Positions 1 through 10,644 of a stretch of 64,000 nucleotides of DNA are shown here, piece by piece. The notes under the pieces are model-generated. The model had not been told where the DNA came from, did no database searches, and was given only the letters and a program-made list of their open reading frames with translations. Origin of the DNA: Branchipolynoe longqiensis (Eukaryota > Annelida > Polychaeta > Phyllodocida > Polynoidae); the NCBI GenBank assembly GCA_030323885.1, contig CM059189.1:51681661-51745660 (forward strand), in the 5' to 3' direction. The position numbers and the translations under genes are program-made. The first letter of the stretch is position 1. Every line of letters starts with the position of its first letter.

Positions 1-174
1 ATTTAGATTTGACCAAAGAATTGACATTCATTTGGATTTGAATAAAGAATTGACATTCGTTTAGATTTGGGCAAAAGAATTGATATCAGTTTCTAGTTGA
101 ATAAAGAAGTGCCCTCCTTTTGGATTTGAGAGAGGAGCTGCAATCCATTAAGATTTCAGTCGAGAGCTGACATT
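1..174. repeat. degenerate ~29-bp tandem repeat
   Basis: About six units of 29-30 bp follow each other, each with a version of TTTGGATTTGAATAAAGAA followed by TTGACATTC. Later units are more diverged. The array probably continues to the left of the window. Confidence 0.75.
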
Positions 175-220
175 CACTGGAATTGTTCTTTTAGAGTATA
201 ACTAGTTCAATACCCTAATA

Positions 221-876
221 GTTTGTTTGTTGTGGTTTTAAGTACTAGCAACATCTAAGGTCATATCAGGACATGCGCCGACTTGTGACAGTGCACACTC
301 ATGGCTACATTATAGTGCTGTCCCACTGGGAGACCAGACATTTGGCACCATGACCCGATATCCAACTCAGTTACATTATCATGACACTGAGCTGACCAAT
401 CCTTGCCCCATCCTATTATTATTAAAGTTGCATAGTCCGATGGTTTTTAGTTTCTGACATTTTCTGAGATAAACACATTAGGTTGGTCGTTATCATGAAC
501 CTTGCTTCAGCTTGAAGTAACTTTTTTTTAAATGGCTAACTTTTGAGATATTTGAAGTCTAAACATGTAAAATCAGTTTTGGCAAGCACGCCAAAACTCT
601 GATAGTGATACCATAGCCTTCTGCCGTAACCAATTCTATTAAATTGACTTAGCATTCCCTTATATGTGCCAACAACTGCTTAATAAGTGAATCATTATCT
701 AAATTAGACATGTAGAATCAAATCTACGTCAGTGTTGTGGTTTTGAAAATTTGATGCTTTCATCGGACTATGCGGCTTTAATGCCGAGCACCTAGCTGGG
801 AAGTGACAAGTATAAATTTTGTAAATCATTAGTTTGACTCGACCGGGAATTAATCTCCGGGGAGATTTGGAGATTA
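221..876 (-). mobile_element. SINE-1 copy, split by a TTAA MITE
   Basis: The 3' end (reverse complement of ...CTTAGATGTTGCTAGTACTTAAAAC) is at the left. The SINE body runs to 425 and resumes at 778 with AATGCCGAGCACCTAGCTGG. The tRNA-derived head is degraded after GACTCGACCGGGAATTAATC. The interruption is the TTAA element at 426-777, so that element arrived after this SINE. Confidence 0.85.
426..777 (+). mobile_element. TTAA-flanked MITE (piggyBac/Kolobok-like target), copy A
   Basis: A 352-bp element with terminal inverted repeats AGTTGCATAGTCCGATGG on the left and its imperfect complement CATCGGACTATGCGGCT on the right. TTAA lies directly outside both ends (422-425 and 778-781), as expected for TTAA-specific transposases. 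It sits inside SINE-1 between the CCTATTATT and AATGCCGAGC blocks of the SINE body. It has no coding capacity. Superfamily assignment rests only on the TTAA target and is tentative. Confidence 0.8.
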
Positions 877-901
877 ATATATATATATATATATTATATT
901 T

Positions 902-1015
902 AGTTGGGCAGCACTATAAAGTCACCATGAGTGTGCACTGTCACAAGTCGGTAGCCGTCCTGATATGACGTTAGATGATCCCAGGACTTAAAACTCCAAC
1001 ACACAACCAAACAAC
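902..1015 (+). mobile_element. SINE-1 3' fragment
   Basis: Only the last ~110 bp of the SINE body is present, from GGGCAGCACTATAAAGTCAC to AAAACTCCAACACACAACC. The tRNA head is missing. It follows an (AT)n tract at 868-895. Confidence 0.85.
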
Positions 1016-1211
1016 TATATATATCCATATTTATGCATCTGTATATAAGTTAGATATACATAAAATATAAATATTTAGCCTCTGACCACTTGGCAAACTG
1101 CCCATCTGCTACCTGGCCGGCAGCTGCTCCTGCACCTGAGGTGGTTCTTACCGGTCACTCGCCAGGGGGCGTGCACGTATTGGTAACAAGGGGGGGGGGG
1201 GGGTGGAGGGG

Positions 1212-1509
1212 GTTGTTTGGTTGCTGGAATTTTACCTCATGGAAATATCTAAGGTCTTATCAGCACAGGTACCAATATTGTCATAGTGTGCACTCATGGC
1301 AACTTTACAGTGCTGCCCCACTGGGAGACCAGGCCACCAGGACAGGGACCCAATATCCCACTCAGTCACATTATCCTGATACTGAGCCAACCAGTCTTTG
1401 CCCTATCCAATAATGCAGAGCGCCTGGCTAGGAAGCGACAAGTATCATTTTTAAGTCATTGGTTTAACTCGACCCGGGTTTGAATCCCACGATCTCCCAA
1501 AACGGGACA
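1212..1509 (-). mobile_element. SINE-1 copy (Ser-like head type)
   Basis: Body and part of the head in reverse orientation. It ends in GGGTTTGAATCCCACGATCT, which is the B-box side of the serine-like head variant. It directly abuts the next SINE-1 copy. Confidence 0.85.
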
Positions 1510-1510
1510 T

Positions 1511-1805
1511 GGTTGTCTGGTTGGTTGTTTTGAGTTTTACATCCTGGCAACATCTAAGGTCATATCAGGATGGCTAAAAACTTGATTGAGAATGATTGGT
1601 TTCTTTACGCCGTGTCGGCAGCATAGGCCATATTCACGGTGAGATACAGACTTGTGACAGTGCGCACTCATGGCGACTTTATAGTGTTGCCTCACTGGGA
1701 GGACAGACCGCAAGTACCATGACCTGATATCCCACTCAGTCACATTATGCTGTCACTGAGCCAACCACATCTTGCCCTATCCTAATAACGCCGAGCCCCA
1801 GGCTA
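1511..1805 (-). mobile_element. SINE-1 copy carrying a short inserted fragment
   Basis: The 3' end and body are recognisable on both sides of a foreign block at about 1574-1644. That block contains TTACGCCGTGTCGGCAGCAT and also occurs at about 56886-56945 and 37567-37645. The head is missing: sequence breaks off at CCCAGGCTAGGTCAAACAGG, where element X begins. Confidence 0.8.
1574..1644 (-). mobile_element. short retroposon-like fragment with ATTG-type tail (copy 1)
   Basis: Read on the minus strand it is CCGTGAATATGGCCTATGCT, then GCCGACACGGCGTAAAG, then a CAATCA-type tail. Two more copies at about 37567-37645 and 56886-56945 start at nearly the same point. The tail resembles the TGATTGATTGA tail of the RTE-like LINE in this window. 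Confidence 0.55.
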
Positions 1806-1810
1806 GGTCA

Positions 1811-2352
1811 AACAGGAGCTGAGATGAGCTGAAACTAGCACATTTCATAGCTGCACCTAGATAAAGGATTCACCCAGTACTCGCAGTACACGGGTGAAAG
1901 TCAACCCTATATAAAAACGGTCGAAAAAGCGTGTTAATGAAATAAGAGCCTAATTTCACAATCTAAGAAGCAACATTTATTCTTTGTAGATGTCTTCATA
2001 TTTACCCGCTACCTTTGAGTTGAAAAATATAATAAAATATCTAGTTTAATAAGATTTAAAAGTGAAATCGACGGCGTTCTGTGGCCGCCATCTTGTCTTT
2101 TTGCATTCTCTCCCATTTCACTAACTCTGTGCCGATATATGTAGCCATTTGATCCTGGAACCACAGTTTCCAGTTCATGTCCCATACTAAAGTTATTTTC
2201 GCCCGTATTTACACTACGTTGTCCTTCACCCGTGTACTAAATAAGTACCGGGTGAATCTTGTATCTAAGCTGCACCCAGTGTCTAAGCATGTGCTATGTG
2301 CCTTGCTCTTCCACGAATCCCACAATGCACCGCGCCGCTGGAATGACGAACC
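1811..2352 (+). mobile_element. element X, partial copy interrupted by a MULE-like MITE
   Basis: The sequence GAGCTGAGATGAGCTGAAAC...CATAGCTGCACC, resuming after 2267 as AGCTGCACCCAGTG...CACAATGCACCGCGCCG, matches the end of the fuller copies at 43101-43670 (minus) and 63290-64000 (plus). Those copies lack the 410-bp interruption. The left part of the element is absent here. Confidence 0.8.
1858..2267 (+). mobile_element. MULE-like MITE with 9-bp target duplication, copy 1
   Basis: A 410-bp element with ends TAGATAAAGGATTCACCC and GGTGAATCTTGTATCTA. The 9-bp direct repeat AGCTGCACC flanks it (1849-1857 and 2268-2276). The same site occurs once, uninterrupted, in the paralogous element X copies at ~43190 and ~63895, which proves insertion. 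Nine-bp duplications are typical of Mutator-like transposons. The interior carries GGCCGCCATCTTGTC, a YY1-type motif, near 2083-2097. No open frame of note. Confidence 0.88.
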
Positions 2353-2581
2353 CGTCTATTGAGTTTAAATCACACGATCCACCAAACAGGAGACTGGACT
2401 CTCTGCTCTTTCTACAGAGGGTGGAGGGGGTTTGGTAGGTGGGAGGCATCTGGCCAAGACGGCAAAGCCTTCTTCCATCCCTCAGGGACTTGGTAAGTGC
2501 GACTTATGTATTATATATCAAGTATAATACCTGAATGGCACCGCCCGAAGGATCTGTATTAAGCCGGCCTCTCCCTCTGAG

Positions 2582-3640
2582 CACACGCACTCACACACTC
2601 ACACACTCACACACTCACACACTCACACACTCACACACTCACTCACACACTCACACACTCACACACTCACACACTCACACACTCACACACTCACACACTC
2701 ACACACTCACACACTCACACACACACTTGCACACACACTCACACACTCACACACTCACACATTCACACCACACACTCACACACACTCAGACACACACACA
2801 CTCACACATACTCACACTCACACACTCACACACTCACACTCACACACACTCACACACTCACACACTCACACACTCACACACTCACACACTCACACACTCA
2901 CACACTCACACACTCACACACTCACACACTCACACACTCACACACTCACACACTCACACACTCACACACACTCACACACTCACACACTCACACACACACA
3001 TGCACACACACACTCACACACTGGCACACATACACCCACACTCACACACTCACACACTCACACACACTCACACACACTCACACACTCACACACTCACACA
3101 CACACACAATCACACACTCACGCACTCACGCACTCACACACACACTCACACACTCACACACTCACACACTCACACACTCACACACTCACACACTCACACA
3201 CTCACACACTCACACACTCACACTCACACACTCACACACTCACACACTCACACACTCACACACTCACACACTCACACACTCACACACTCACACACTCACA
3301 CACTCACACACTCACACACTCACACACTCACACACTCACACACTCACACACTCACACACTCACACACTCACACACTCACACACTCACACACTCACACACA
3401 CACTCACACACTCACACACTCACACACTCACACACTCACACACTCACACACTCACACACATGCACACACACACACTCACACACACACTGGCACAGAGACA
3501 CCCACAGTCACACACACACACTCACACACACACTGGCACACAGACACCCACAGTCACACACACACACTCACACAAACACTGGCACACAGACACCCACACA
3601 CACACTCACACACACTCACACACACACTCACACCCAATAA
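2582..3640. repeat. 10-bp CACACACTCA satellite array
   Basis: A nearly pure array of CACACACTCA with scattered TG, GG and GA variants. Because the plus strand lacks stop codons, it yields a long histidine/threonine/serine/leucine frame (2535-3668), which is not credible as a gene. A second array of the same unit lies at 25340-26690. Confidence 0.97.
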
Positions 3641-3899
3641 TGGCTTCCAGTTCCAGGAGTCCTCATAATAGCCCGGGAGACCGCCCGGCGGTAAGCCGGC
3701 TGATTGCCCGGGCCTCCTCCTCCCCCCCCCCCCCCCACACACACACAGAACACACAAGGTCACATTGTGCGGGGTCATTTTCACGCCTGCCCGAGACGGT
3801 AACATTATTATCTGGTCGCGCCTCGTCGCGCTTTCACGCCCCCCTCCCCCACCTCACACACACCCTGAATGGGGCCCGACCCCCCTGAAAGGGGCTCGA

Positions 3900-3913
3900 C
3901 CACCAGGGGGCAG
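3900..3913 (+). promoter_or_regulatory. candidate CTCF site
   Basis: CCACCAGGGGGCAG fits every position of the published CTCF core CCASYAGRKGGCRS. It lies in GC-rich unique sequence between the CA array and a TTAA MITE. Function is inferred only from the motif. Confidence 0.45.
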
Positions 3914-4068
3914 CACCCGTATAACTTATAAGGGCCGCGCGTTTGAAGATTTACTAGCAATTGTCTCAAGAGTTTATCGATTCGTGATTCCATCTGTTTG
4001 TGGCGAACGTGGGATTTCAGTCCTTTATGCTTTATAGCAAGCAGTCTCTGTGTGATTTGAATATTTAA

Positions 4069-4200
4069 AGTTGCATAGTCCGATGTGTTTGAGATTCTGT
4101 CATTTTCTGAGTTAAACATATTAGGTTGATCGTTATAATCTACCGTACTTTAGTTTGAAATAACTGTCTTAGTGCCTTAATGTCTTACTATCGTCTGCAT
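4069..4200 (+). mobile_element. TTAA MITE, copy B (5' part)
   Basis: It starts with AGTTGCATAGTCCGATG directly after TTAA (4065-4068) and keeps the conserved TTTCTGAGTTAAACATATTA and ACTTTAGTTTGAAATAAC blocks. It then degrades before the MULE-like MITE at 4219. Confidence 0.75.
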
Positions 4201-4218
4201 ATATCAGGAATATTTTTT

Positions 4219-4635
4219 AGATAAAAGATTCACCCCGTACTTACAGTACAGGGGTGAATGACAACGTAGTCTAAATACGGGCAAAAATAGCTTTAGTATG
4301 GTACGGGAAGTAGAATGCCTGGCACCAGTGTCAAATGGTTACTTATATCAACACAGAGTTGGTGAAATGGGAGAGAATGCAAAAAGACAAGATGGCGGCC
4401 AGAGAACGCCGTCGATTTCACTTTTAAATTGCATTAAAGTATATGTTTTATTATATTTTCCAACTCAAAAGTAGCGGGTAAATATGAAGATGTACATAAA
4501 GAATATATTGTGCTTCTTAAATTAAGAATTGACCAGCTCAGTTAATTAACCCAGCATGTCGAAATTCTTCGCCAGCTTTTCTACTGGGTTGGTTTTCACC
4601 CCTGTACTGGAAGTACAGGGTGAATCTTTTTTCTA
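4219..4635 (+). mobile_element. MULE-like MITE, copy 2
   Basis: A 417-bp element with ends TAGATAAAAGATTCACCCC and GGTGAATCTTTTTTCTA, flanked by the 9-bp repeat GAATATTTT (4210-4218 and 4636-4644). One extra T lies between the left repeat and the terminal TAGATA. The interior carries CAAGATGGCGGCC (~4389-4401), a close YY1 match, followed by AGAGAACGCCGTCG. Confidence 0.88.
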
Positions 4636-5028
4636 GAATATTTTGCGCCTGTCTGGACGTGTTCTTGCCGGTGTGAAACCTCTATTTGCTCTGCGAGAGA
4701 GTGCCGCTGGTAACTTCCAAAAGCCAGCAGCACTTCAACACTTTGCAAGCAGCTTTTATGAAATGTACAACCGCACGATATCAGGAATAGCAATAAATGT
4801 AATAACCAAATGCGAACCTAGCCAGGCACCAACTACTGCCATCAGTTAAAGGGTTTTGAGTTTCCGTCATTTTCTTAGATAAATATATCAGGTTGATTAT
4901 CTTACCTACCTTACTTTCATTTGAAGTAACTTTGATTTTAAATGGCTAACTTTTGAGATATTTGAAGCGCAAATATGATAAATTAATTTGGGCAAGCTTG
5001 GCAAAGACTCGAGCAGCGCAGACTTCTG

Positions 5029-5462
5029 GGGCGTAATCGATTAATCAACTCGGGTCACCCGAGCCACTTTTTGGCGCATGCGCACATCCTACAGACTCGG
5101 GTTGAATAAACGAATACGCTCGGGGTAGACAAAATGGTGGCTTAATCTAAAACTTAATATTTTTGTTCAATAACCTATATAAGTACAGCAAAATAGGATT
5201 TAAAGTATGTTATGATTGTAGAAGCTGACAATCTGGGTTATTAAAAAAAAGAGTATTAAAACAACACGTAGGATTTGTACTGGTACCAACACAGATGTGA
5301 CATCATCGCTCCTAGCAAACCCCAGTCTGGAGGTGGGTTACTGGGGTCGGGTCATTTTGCACACGGCACGTGTATTTCTCGACTCCACTCGCGGTGTTCG
5401 ATTTGAAATTCTGACGACTCTGGTGACCCGAGTGGCCCGGGTCGTGTTAATCGATTACGGCC
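5029..5462 (+). mobile_element. CWG-flanked TIR element, copy 1
   Basis: About 434 bp with ends GGGCGTAATCGATTAATC and GTTAATCGATTACGGCC. A CTG is directly outside the left end (5026-5028) and another at 5466-5468, after three extra bases, on the right. Subterminal CTCGGGTCACCCGAG-type palindromes occur at both ends. The second copy (34645-35095) has clean CAG repeats. It is non-coding apart from small chance frames. Confidence 0.8.
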
Positions 5463-5593
5463 GAGCTGTAACAGGTTCTATTAAAATGCGTCAGTATTTA
5501 TTCCCTTCTATGTGGTGCTAAGTGTTTGATAAGCACACCAATATCAAAGTTAGATATGTAGAATAAAATATAAATAATTGTTTGGGGTTTTGA

Positions 5594-5950
5594 ACATTTT
5601 ATTTGTTATTGGACCTTTTGTTGTTCTTTTTAGGGTTTTTGTTTTGTTTTATTAATGACGCCTCTAGAGCACATTGTTTTTTCATATCATCGGCTATTGG
5701 ACGTCAAACATATCGTAATTCTGACATATTTCTTTGGAGGAAACCCGCTGCCACCACATCGGCTACGTGTCCCATAAGCAGCCAGGGGTCCTTTATCAAC
5801 ACTTGCCCACAGACAGGACAGCACAGTTGTGGACCACTGGTTGGAACGGAAAATAACACAAACTGCAAATGTGTCCACTAAGAAGGATTGATCAGATGAC
5901 CCACACGTTCACAGGTGGACACTCTACCGCCTGAGCTACGTGCCGCTGCT
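5594..5950 (-). mobile_element. SINE-2, mollusc-type tRNA-derived SINE
   Basis: On the minus strand it begins GGCACGTAGCTCAGGCGGTA (A-box-like tRNA head). It continues with ACCAGTGGTCCACAACTGTG and ends GCTCTAGAGGCGTCATTAAT followed by A-rich sequence. It is about 75% similar by eye to 62459-62797. The 3' half resembles a SINE recalled as common in mollusc genomes. It is inserted in TTAA MITE copy C. Confidence 0.8.
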
Positions 5951-5970
5951 TTTCATCGGACTACGCAGCT

Positions 5971-6340
5971 CTAAATGGAATGCTGTAAAAGTGTAAGAAG
6001 AAGTCTGTGGTATATTATATGTTTCCGTATGCAATATTCATCTATATTAAGGAATTATTGCCCGATATATGACTTGATGCCCGGGAGGCACCGAATCACA
6101 CATTAGGCCAATAAAATATTATTAGATGACGTTCCCTTTCAAACTTGATTCATTTTGGTCATAATAAACTGAAATTTAAATATATTTGAACACTTATTTT
6201 GGAATATCAATGACTGGTGAGACCGATATTAGTTTTATATGGTGAGCCGCTGTACTAAAGATTAACGCAGAGGATGTCTTACCAACATTCTGTCGGCATT
6301 TAAGGCAGAACAACTTGCGTACATGTACATGTATATGAAT
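5971..6340. other. unassigned unique sequence
   Basis: No credible gene, RNA or repeat was recognised. The stretch is moderately AT-rich and ends at an (AT)n tract. Confidence 0.5.

Positions 6341-6342
<2 letters not shown>

Positions 6343-6421
<79 letters not shown>
6343..6421. repeat. (AT)n microsatellite
   Basis: Two near-pure TA runs separated by GTTATAAA. It directly adjoins the 3' end of the next SINE-1 copy. Confidence 0.95.
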
Positions 6422-6424
<3 letters not shown>

Positions 6425-6754
6425 TTTGTTTGTTGGGGCTTTACGTCCTGGCAACATCTATGGTCATATTATCATTATCAGGATGGGTACCGACTTCTGG
6501 CAGTGCACACTCACGGCGACTTTATCGTGCTGCCCCACTGGGAGACCAGGCCTCCGGCACCATGACCTGATTATATCACATTATCCTGACACTAAGCCCA
6601 CCAGTCCTTGCCCTATCCTATTAAGGCCGAGCGCCTGGCTAGGAAGCGACAAGTATCAATTTTATAAGTCATTGGATTGACTCGACCGGGAACCGAATTC
6701 CCGATCTCCCGCACGTGAGGCCCGCGCTCTACCGATTCGGCCACCGCACCCGGT
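6425..6754 (-). mobile_element. SINE-1, full length (GGTAGAGCG head type)
   Basis: The complete unit on the minus strand: head ACCGGGTGCGGTGGCCGAAT with CGGTAGAGCG (A-box region) and GGAATTCGGTTCCC (B-box region), then the body, then a CCCCAACAAACAAA 3' end. The duplicated ATTATC within the body is a copy-specific change. Confidence 0.92.
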
Positions 6755-7034
6755 GTGAGTGTCTGTGACAGTGATGTGGGAGTAACTAGGACAACCTGTG
6801 CATTTGGGTTACAGTAAGTGTGTTTGAGTATAACAATGCACCTGCATGCCTACCACACAAAGCTCGCGGTGAGGCGGGGCTGAACTAGGGTGGTAGGTTC
6901 TTGGAATTTCATGTCATTCCCACAAACACGTTATGGCCAGTTCTTAGTTATATATATAATATTGATTATTATTATCATCATCATACGTATTATCATCATC
7001 ACCATCATCATAACTATTATCATCATCATCGTTA

Positions 7035-7058
7035 TATATAAATATATATATATATCTG

Positions 7059-7105
<47 letters not shown>
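7035..7105. repeat. (AT)n microsatellite next to ATC-rich tract
   Basis: A (TA)n run, preceded at 6958-7032 by an ATT/ATC-rich trinucleotide tract. Short Ile/Tyr-rich frames here are artefacts. Confidence 0.9.
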
Positions 7106-7371
7106 CATGTAAATGTTTTCTGTTTGGTGTGTGATGTTCATGTAAATTATAATACATAGTTATTGTACAATATAACTGTAAGTCAAGCCTAAGGACTGCT
7201 TGTTCGTGGTGGAGGACTGAGCTATGTAGCACTAAGGTACACGGTGAGAGTTGTCCAGAAAACAGCGCTTCGCATAATGCCACATATGGATTCAGTGTGG
7301 AATTATGTAATCAGCGTGATGGGTATTTATATCATTCATGATGTTTTAGTTTACATGTTGGAATTACAGTT

Positions 7372-7692
7372 GGTGCTTTTTTTTGTTTTTTTGTTGAAGA
7401 TTTATACTGCCTATCGTGGATAAGCCTGAATAGACTTGTTTTCACCATTAGACAGTTTGTCGATAGAAAGCCTGAGCCTACACTTTTACCGACCCAAGGG
7501 ATTTTTAACCTCCCACACCACATAGACATGGTATGAGAGCAAATGACCTTTGATGACGCTGTAAGTTATACACAGTGGTGGAAATCCAAATTGGCAGAGA
7601 TGGGGGGCATGGGGAATCGAACCACCGACCTTCAGATTAGGAGTCCGACCTAGAAAAAAGTCAGACACTCTAACCACTCTGCCACAGAGAAC
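7372..7692 (-). mobile_element. SINE-3, tRNA-headed
   Basis: The minus strand starts GTTCTCTGTGGCAGAGTGGT with TTAGAGTGTCTGAC, then GGTCGGTGGTTCGATTCCCC: an A box and B box in tRNA order. The body includes GGGAGGTTAAAAATCCCTTG and CTATTCAGGCTTATCCACGA and ends in a T/A-rich run. A second copy lies at 60464-60710. Frames read through it are not genes. Confidence 0.8.
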
Positions 7693-8220
7693 ACCACTTG
7701 TAAGCAAGACATAAAAACTCTGCCTTCACAGGACATATTTTCTTTAATGCAAACTGCTATAACTTTCTTATTATTTACTGTAGAAATAGTTGTATGACTG
7801 TCATATTTAAGCCTGTCCAAGTCAATTCCATTACTATCTGCTCCATTGAGATAGCATGCATTCTTTAAAAAAAAGAATTTGTTTTAAATTTGTCACTTAC
7901 TACTGATAAAATAGGGATTCGATTTAAATACAGATTGGAGCTGTATTTAATGTCTATTTGTGTAGAGCTATGGTAGGCCACAAATTACAAATGTAATTGC
8001 CTATGAGGTGTATATATATATTGCATGTATGTACTAATGGGGTTGTACAATTTTCCGATCTAATGGCATGAGGATAGATGTGAACTCTACTATAATAAAT
8101 TGCAACTTGTCTATATAATGGTAAATGGTAATATATAAAATCCAAAGGCATATGAGGGATAGGTGGAGTTGGTAAACTATTACTAATACGTATTACTCAT
8201 TAGGTATAGAAATTGTATAG
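7693..8220. other. unassigned AT-rich sequence
   Basis: No gene or family member was recognised. Only short chance open frames exist. Confidence 0.5.
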
Positions 8221-8224
8221 TAAA

Positions 8225-8580
8225 ATAGTATAGAGGAGGAGTGTAGATAGTCTTTGGAGGAGTCACCTCACATACCCCCTCCCCCCATGGTGTTATTTAT
8301 GGATCACTGGCCACCACAAGGCACTGTAACCAGCATGACAAGGCCTTGGATACAATAGATTGAACCCTGATTGGTGGATCAACCCATGTGACCACTGCTA
8401 TCTTGGATTCTAGAAACCTATATAAGATAATAAACCAGGGAGTCTCACTCTCCTACTTTCACTCTTCACCTACTTTCCTTCATTACCTGTATTGATTTCT
8501 CATTAGCTTGTCCACACCATTCACACCACCAGCCGGCGACTTTACAGGGTGTTATGATTGGAGGTGACTATCTAATGCTG
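8225..8580 (+). other. possible solo LTR or promoter/leader of a decayed LTR element
   Basis: This stretch has CCTATATAAGATAATAAACC (TATA-like followed by AATAAA-like) at about 8417-8436, then a pyrimidine-rich leader (TCTCACTCTCCTACTTTCAC), then GTGTTATGATTGGAGG before the short frame at 8710. The order recalls an LTR, but no second copy or target duplication was found in the window. Weak call. Confidence 0.25.
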
Positions 8581-8709
8581 GTTAGTGAGATTTGTTCCAT
8601 TAATAAATTGTTTAAATTGTAATTAATTTTTAATGTATATATATATGAATATATATATACAGAATTGTATTTATATTTGCTATACTCTTTACATTACAAC
8701 AGCATAAAC

Positions 8710-9096
8710 ATGGCGAGTACTAGACAGCAACAGGCAGATATGCAAAAGTTGTTTAAAGACTGGGTGACAGCAGGTAAACAGTCAGGAGCTATTAAAGTGG
8801 AGGATATGATAGAGCAATTATGGCCACCAGATGCATTGCAGTTAGTACAGTCAAAGGACCCACAGATGAGCATAGCTATTGCAAAGGATGTGGACGAGAG
8901 GAGAATGGATAGAAACTTTAGGGAGAAAGAAAGGGCAGAGACGAAGTCCTATAAGTCACTGCATGTCTATGGAAAAAGGATTGAGATGATATATATCCAA
9001 GATAAAGGTACCCTTAGGAAGTGGTTCGAACAGATTAGTACAGCAAAGGAGAATATAATTATACAAATTCTGCAGTTAGTGTTGCATTTAGACTAG
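8710..9096 (+). CDS. hypothetical protein, ~128 residues, possible gag-like remnant
   Basis: An open frame from AACATGGCG (good initiation context, A at -3 and G at +4). An upstream in-frame ATG at 8665 would add 15 residues. The product begins MASTRQQQADMQKLFKDW, is charged and probably helical (DERRMDRNFREKERAETK in the middle), and ends LQLVLHLD. The composition looks more like coding DNA than most frames here. No family was recognised. The upstream TATA-like block suggests, but does not show, that it is the start of a decayed LTR retrotransposon gag. Nothing continuing it was identified downstream. Confidence 0.35.
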   Translation: MASTRQQQADMQKLFKDWVTAGKQSGAIKVEDMIEQLWPPDALQLVQSKDPQMSIAIAKDVDERRMDRNFREKERAETKSYKSLHVYGKRIEMIYIQDKGTLRKWFEQISTAKENIIIQILQLVLHLD

Positions 9097-10430
9097 ACAA
9101 TTGTCTTTACAATTTCAGAATTTCAGGTGCTACTATATAGTCCAGTCTGGTGTCAAAGAAGCAGGGACACAAGATCTCCCGATTGGACATCTTCTTGTGG
9201 ATGTTTCAGATACTGAGCCAATAAGGATAGCAGAAGCAGATAAAGGATATAGAAAAAGATAGACAAAGGATGCGGGTATCTTGCATTTTCAGTAGGTGGT
9301 AGACGATAGGTGGATAGTGTGATTGAAGGGTGTTGGGGGTTCAGTAGTCGCGACCTGAACACTTGATAAATACAATTGATTTGAAATAAGCATAATGGTA
9401 GTGACATTTTGGGGAATACCTTCTGCCTGGTGTTGATCATCTTCTATGGGCGAGACGGTGTCTGTACTACAAGCCTATTTGAGGAAGATGGTAGTTAGTA
9501 ACACAAAAAGGGGAAACATGAACTGTTGCAACTATTTGGAATGGGTGTTAACATCACCAGTTGGGATTGCATGGTCTCGGGCATCTTGATTATCCAGGTT
9601 TGTGACACATGGGCAAGTGAATTTGGTGGATGAAAGGTAGTGGGAAATGATCAAATGTGGCTAGGAGCTTGGTGTCAAAAACCAGAATTAGTTGACATGA
9701 ATGTTGAATATTACTGTGTTTGCTAAAAGGGTAAGGAGGTGACAGATGACATTATGGCAAACTCAACAGAAGTACCGAGCCAGGAATAAATATTGTGCAA
9801 GATAGGCAGGCAGTACACAAGTAAATCCAACTCAGTAAAGTTGAGTTGAATCTAGAGGTCAAGAGGATGGAGATATTGTAGCTACTGATATGAGACTGGC
9901 ACCAGACTAGTGCAATCTGGGTGGCCTAACCTTATATACACTCAGTTAACATGGAAGAAGAGAAAGGATGCCTCTGATTACATTGGGGCATGTATGGTGG
10001 TAATGGTTGTTGATGTTACACACAATAGTGACTGACCATTGAATACTAATATTTATTGATTCTAACCATGACTTGAAATAACAAAATACATTAAGTAATT
10101 GTGCCCGGTTGGAGTAATGTAAACATATTGTATACAAATATGGTGATCTGATATATAGCACTGAATATCACTACCAGTCACATATAATATAAATATGGTA
10201 AACATACATTAACTGATTGTTGGATGAGGAATAGTATAAGTAATGTAAAAGATTGATATTATCATAGCCTTGCAAATATCACTAAAGATTAATCTCAGCT
10301 GAAAAGTAATGAATATATGCTGGGATGCACACATATATAACTATATTAAACATCTTGTAAATATTAGTTAATAAGAGAATAGATTGTCATCTAACAATGT
10401 GCTTAACTTAGGTATTTGAAAAAACGGGAT
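9097..10430. other. unassigned low-repeat sequence
   Basis: No SINE or MITE hallmark was recognised. A 95-residue minus-strand frame (9153-9440) is Leu/Ser/Pro-rich without family resemblance. This is one of the longest stretches free of recognisable repeats and may be the body of a decayed element. Confidence 0.4.
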
Positions 10431-10431
10431 A

Positions 10432-10560
10432 CTGGAACCAGGAACCCCACTTCATGTTCCATACTAAATCACTTTGTACTTGTATTTATACTACGTTGTC
10501 GTTCACCCCTACTCTGGGTCCGTTAGAATCATTTATCTGATAGTTTTATCTAAGGTTGTC
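10432..10560. mobile_element. MULE-like MITE, terminal fragment
   Basis: ACTGGAACCAGGAACCCCAC, TTCATGTTCCATACTAAATC and ACTACGTTGTCGTTCACCCC match the end of the MULE-like family. The terminal TAGATAAAAG is decayed (TTTTATCTAAGG near 10547). Confidence 0.7.
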
Positions 10561-10644
10561 CTCTTTAACAAACCCATCATTCAACCGAGTCCTTTTGTAT
10601 TTACCCGCCCCACAGAGATCACGTGATCACGAGATCACAACTTA

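Larger units (their letters stand above)
4850..5970 (+). mobile_element. TTAA MITE, copy C, with two nested insertions
   Basis: The left end after TTAA (4846-4849) lacks the terminal AGTTGCATAGTCC, but the internal blocks TTTGAAGTAACTTTGATTTT and GGCAAGCTTGGCAAAGACTC are clear. The right end is CATCGGACTACGCAGCT. Two later insertions split it: the CWG element at 5029-5462 and a SINE-2 at about 5594-5950. Confidence 0.8.

Noticed and set aside
2535..3668. 377-residue His/Thr/Ser/Leu open frame
   Set aside because: It is the translation of a 10-bp CACACACTCA satellite that lacks stop codons. No initiation or domain evidence.
5297..5521. 74-residue frame
   Set aside because: It lies across the right end of the CWG element and the TTAA MITE; chance frame in transposon DNA.
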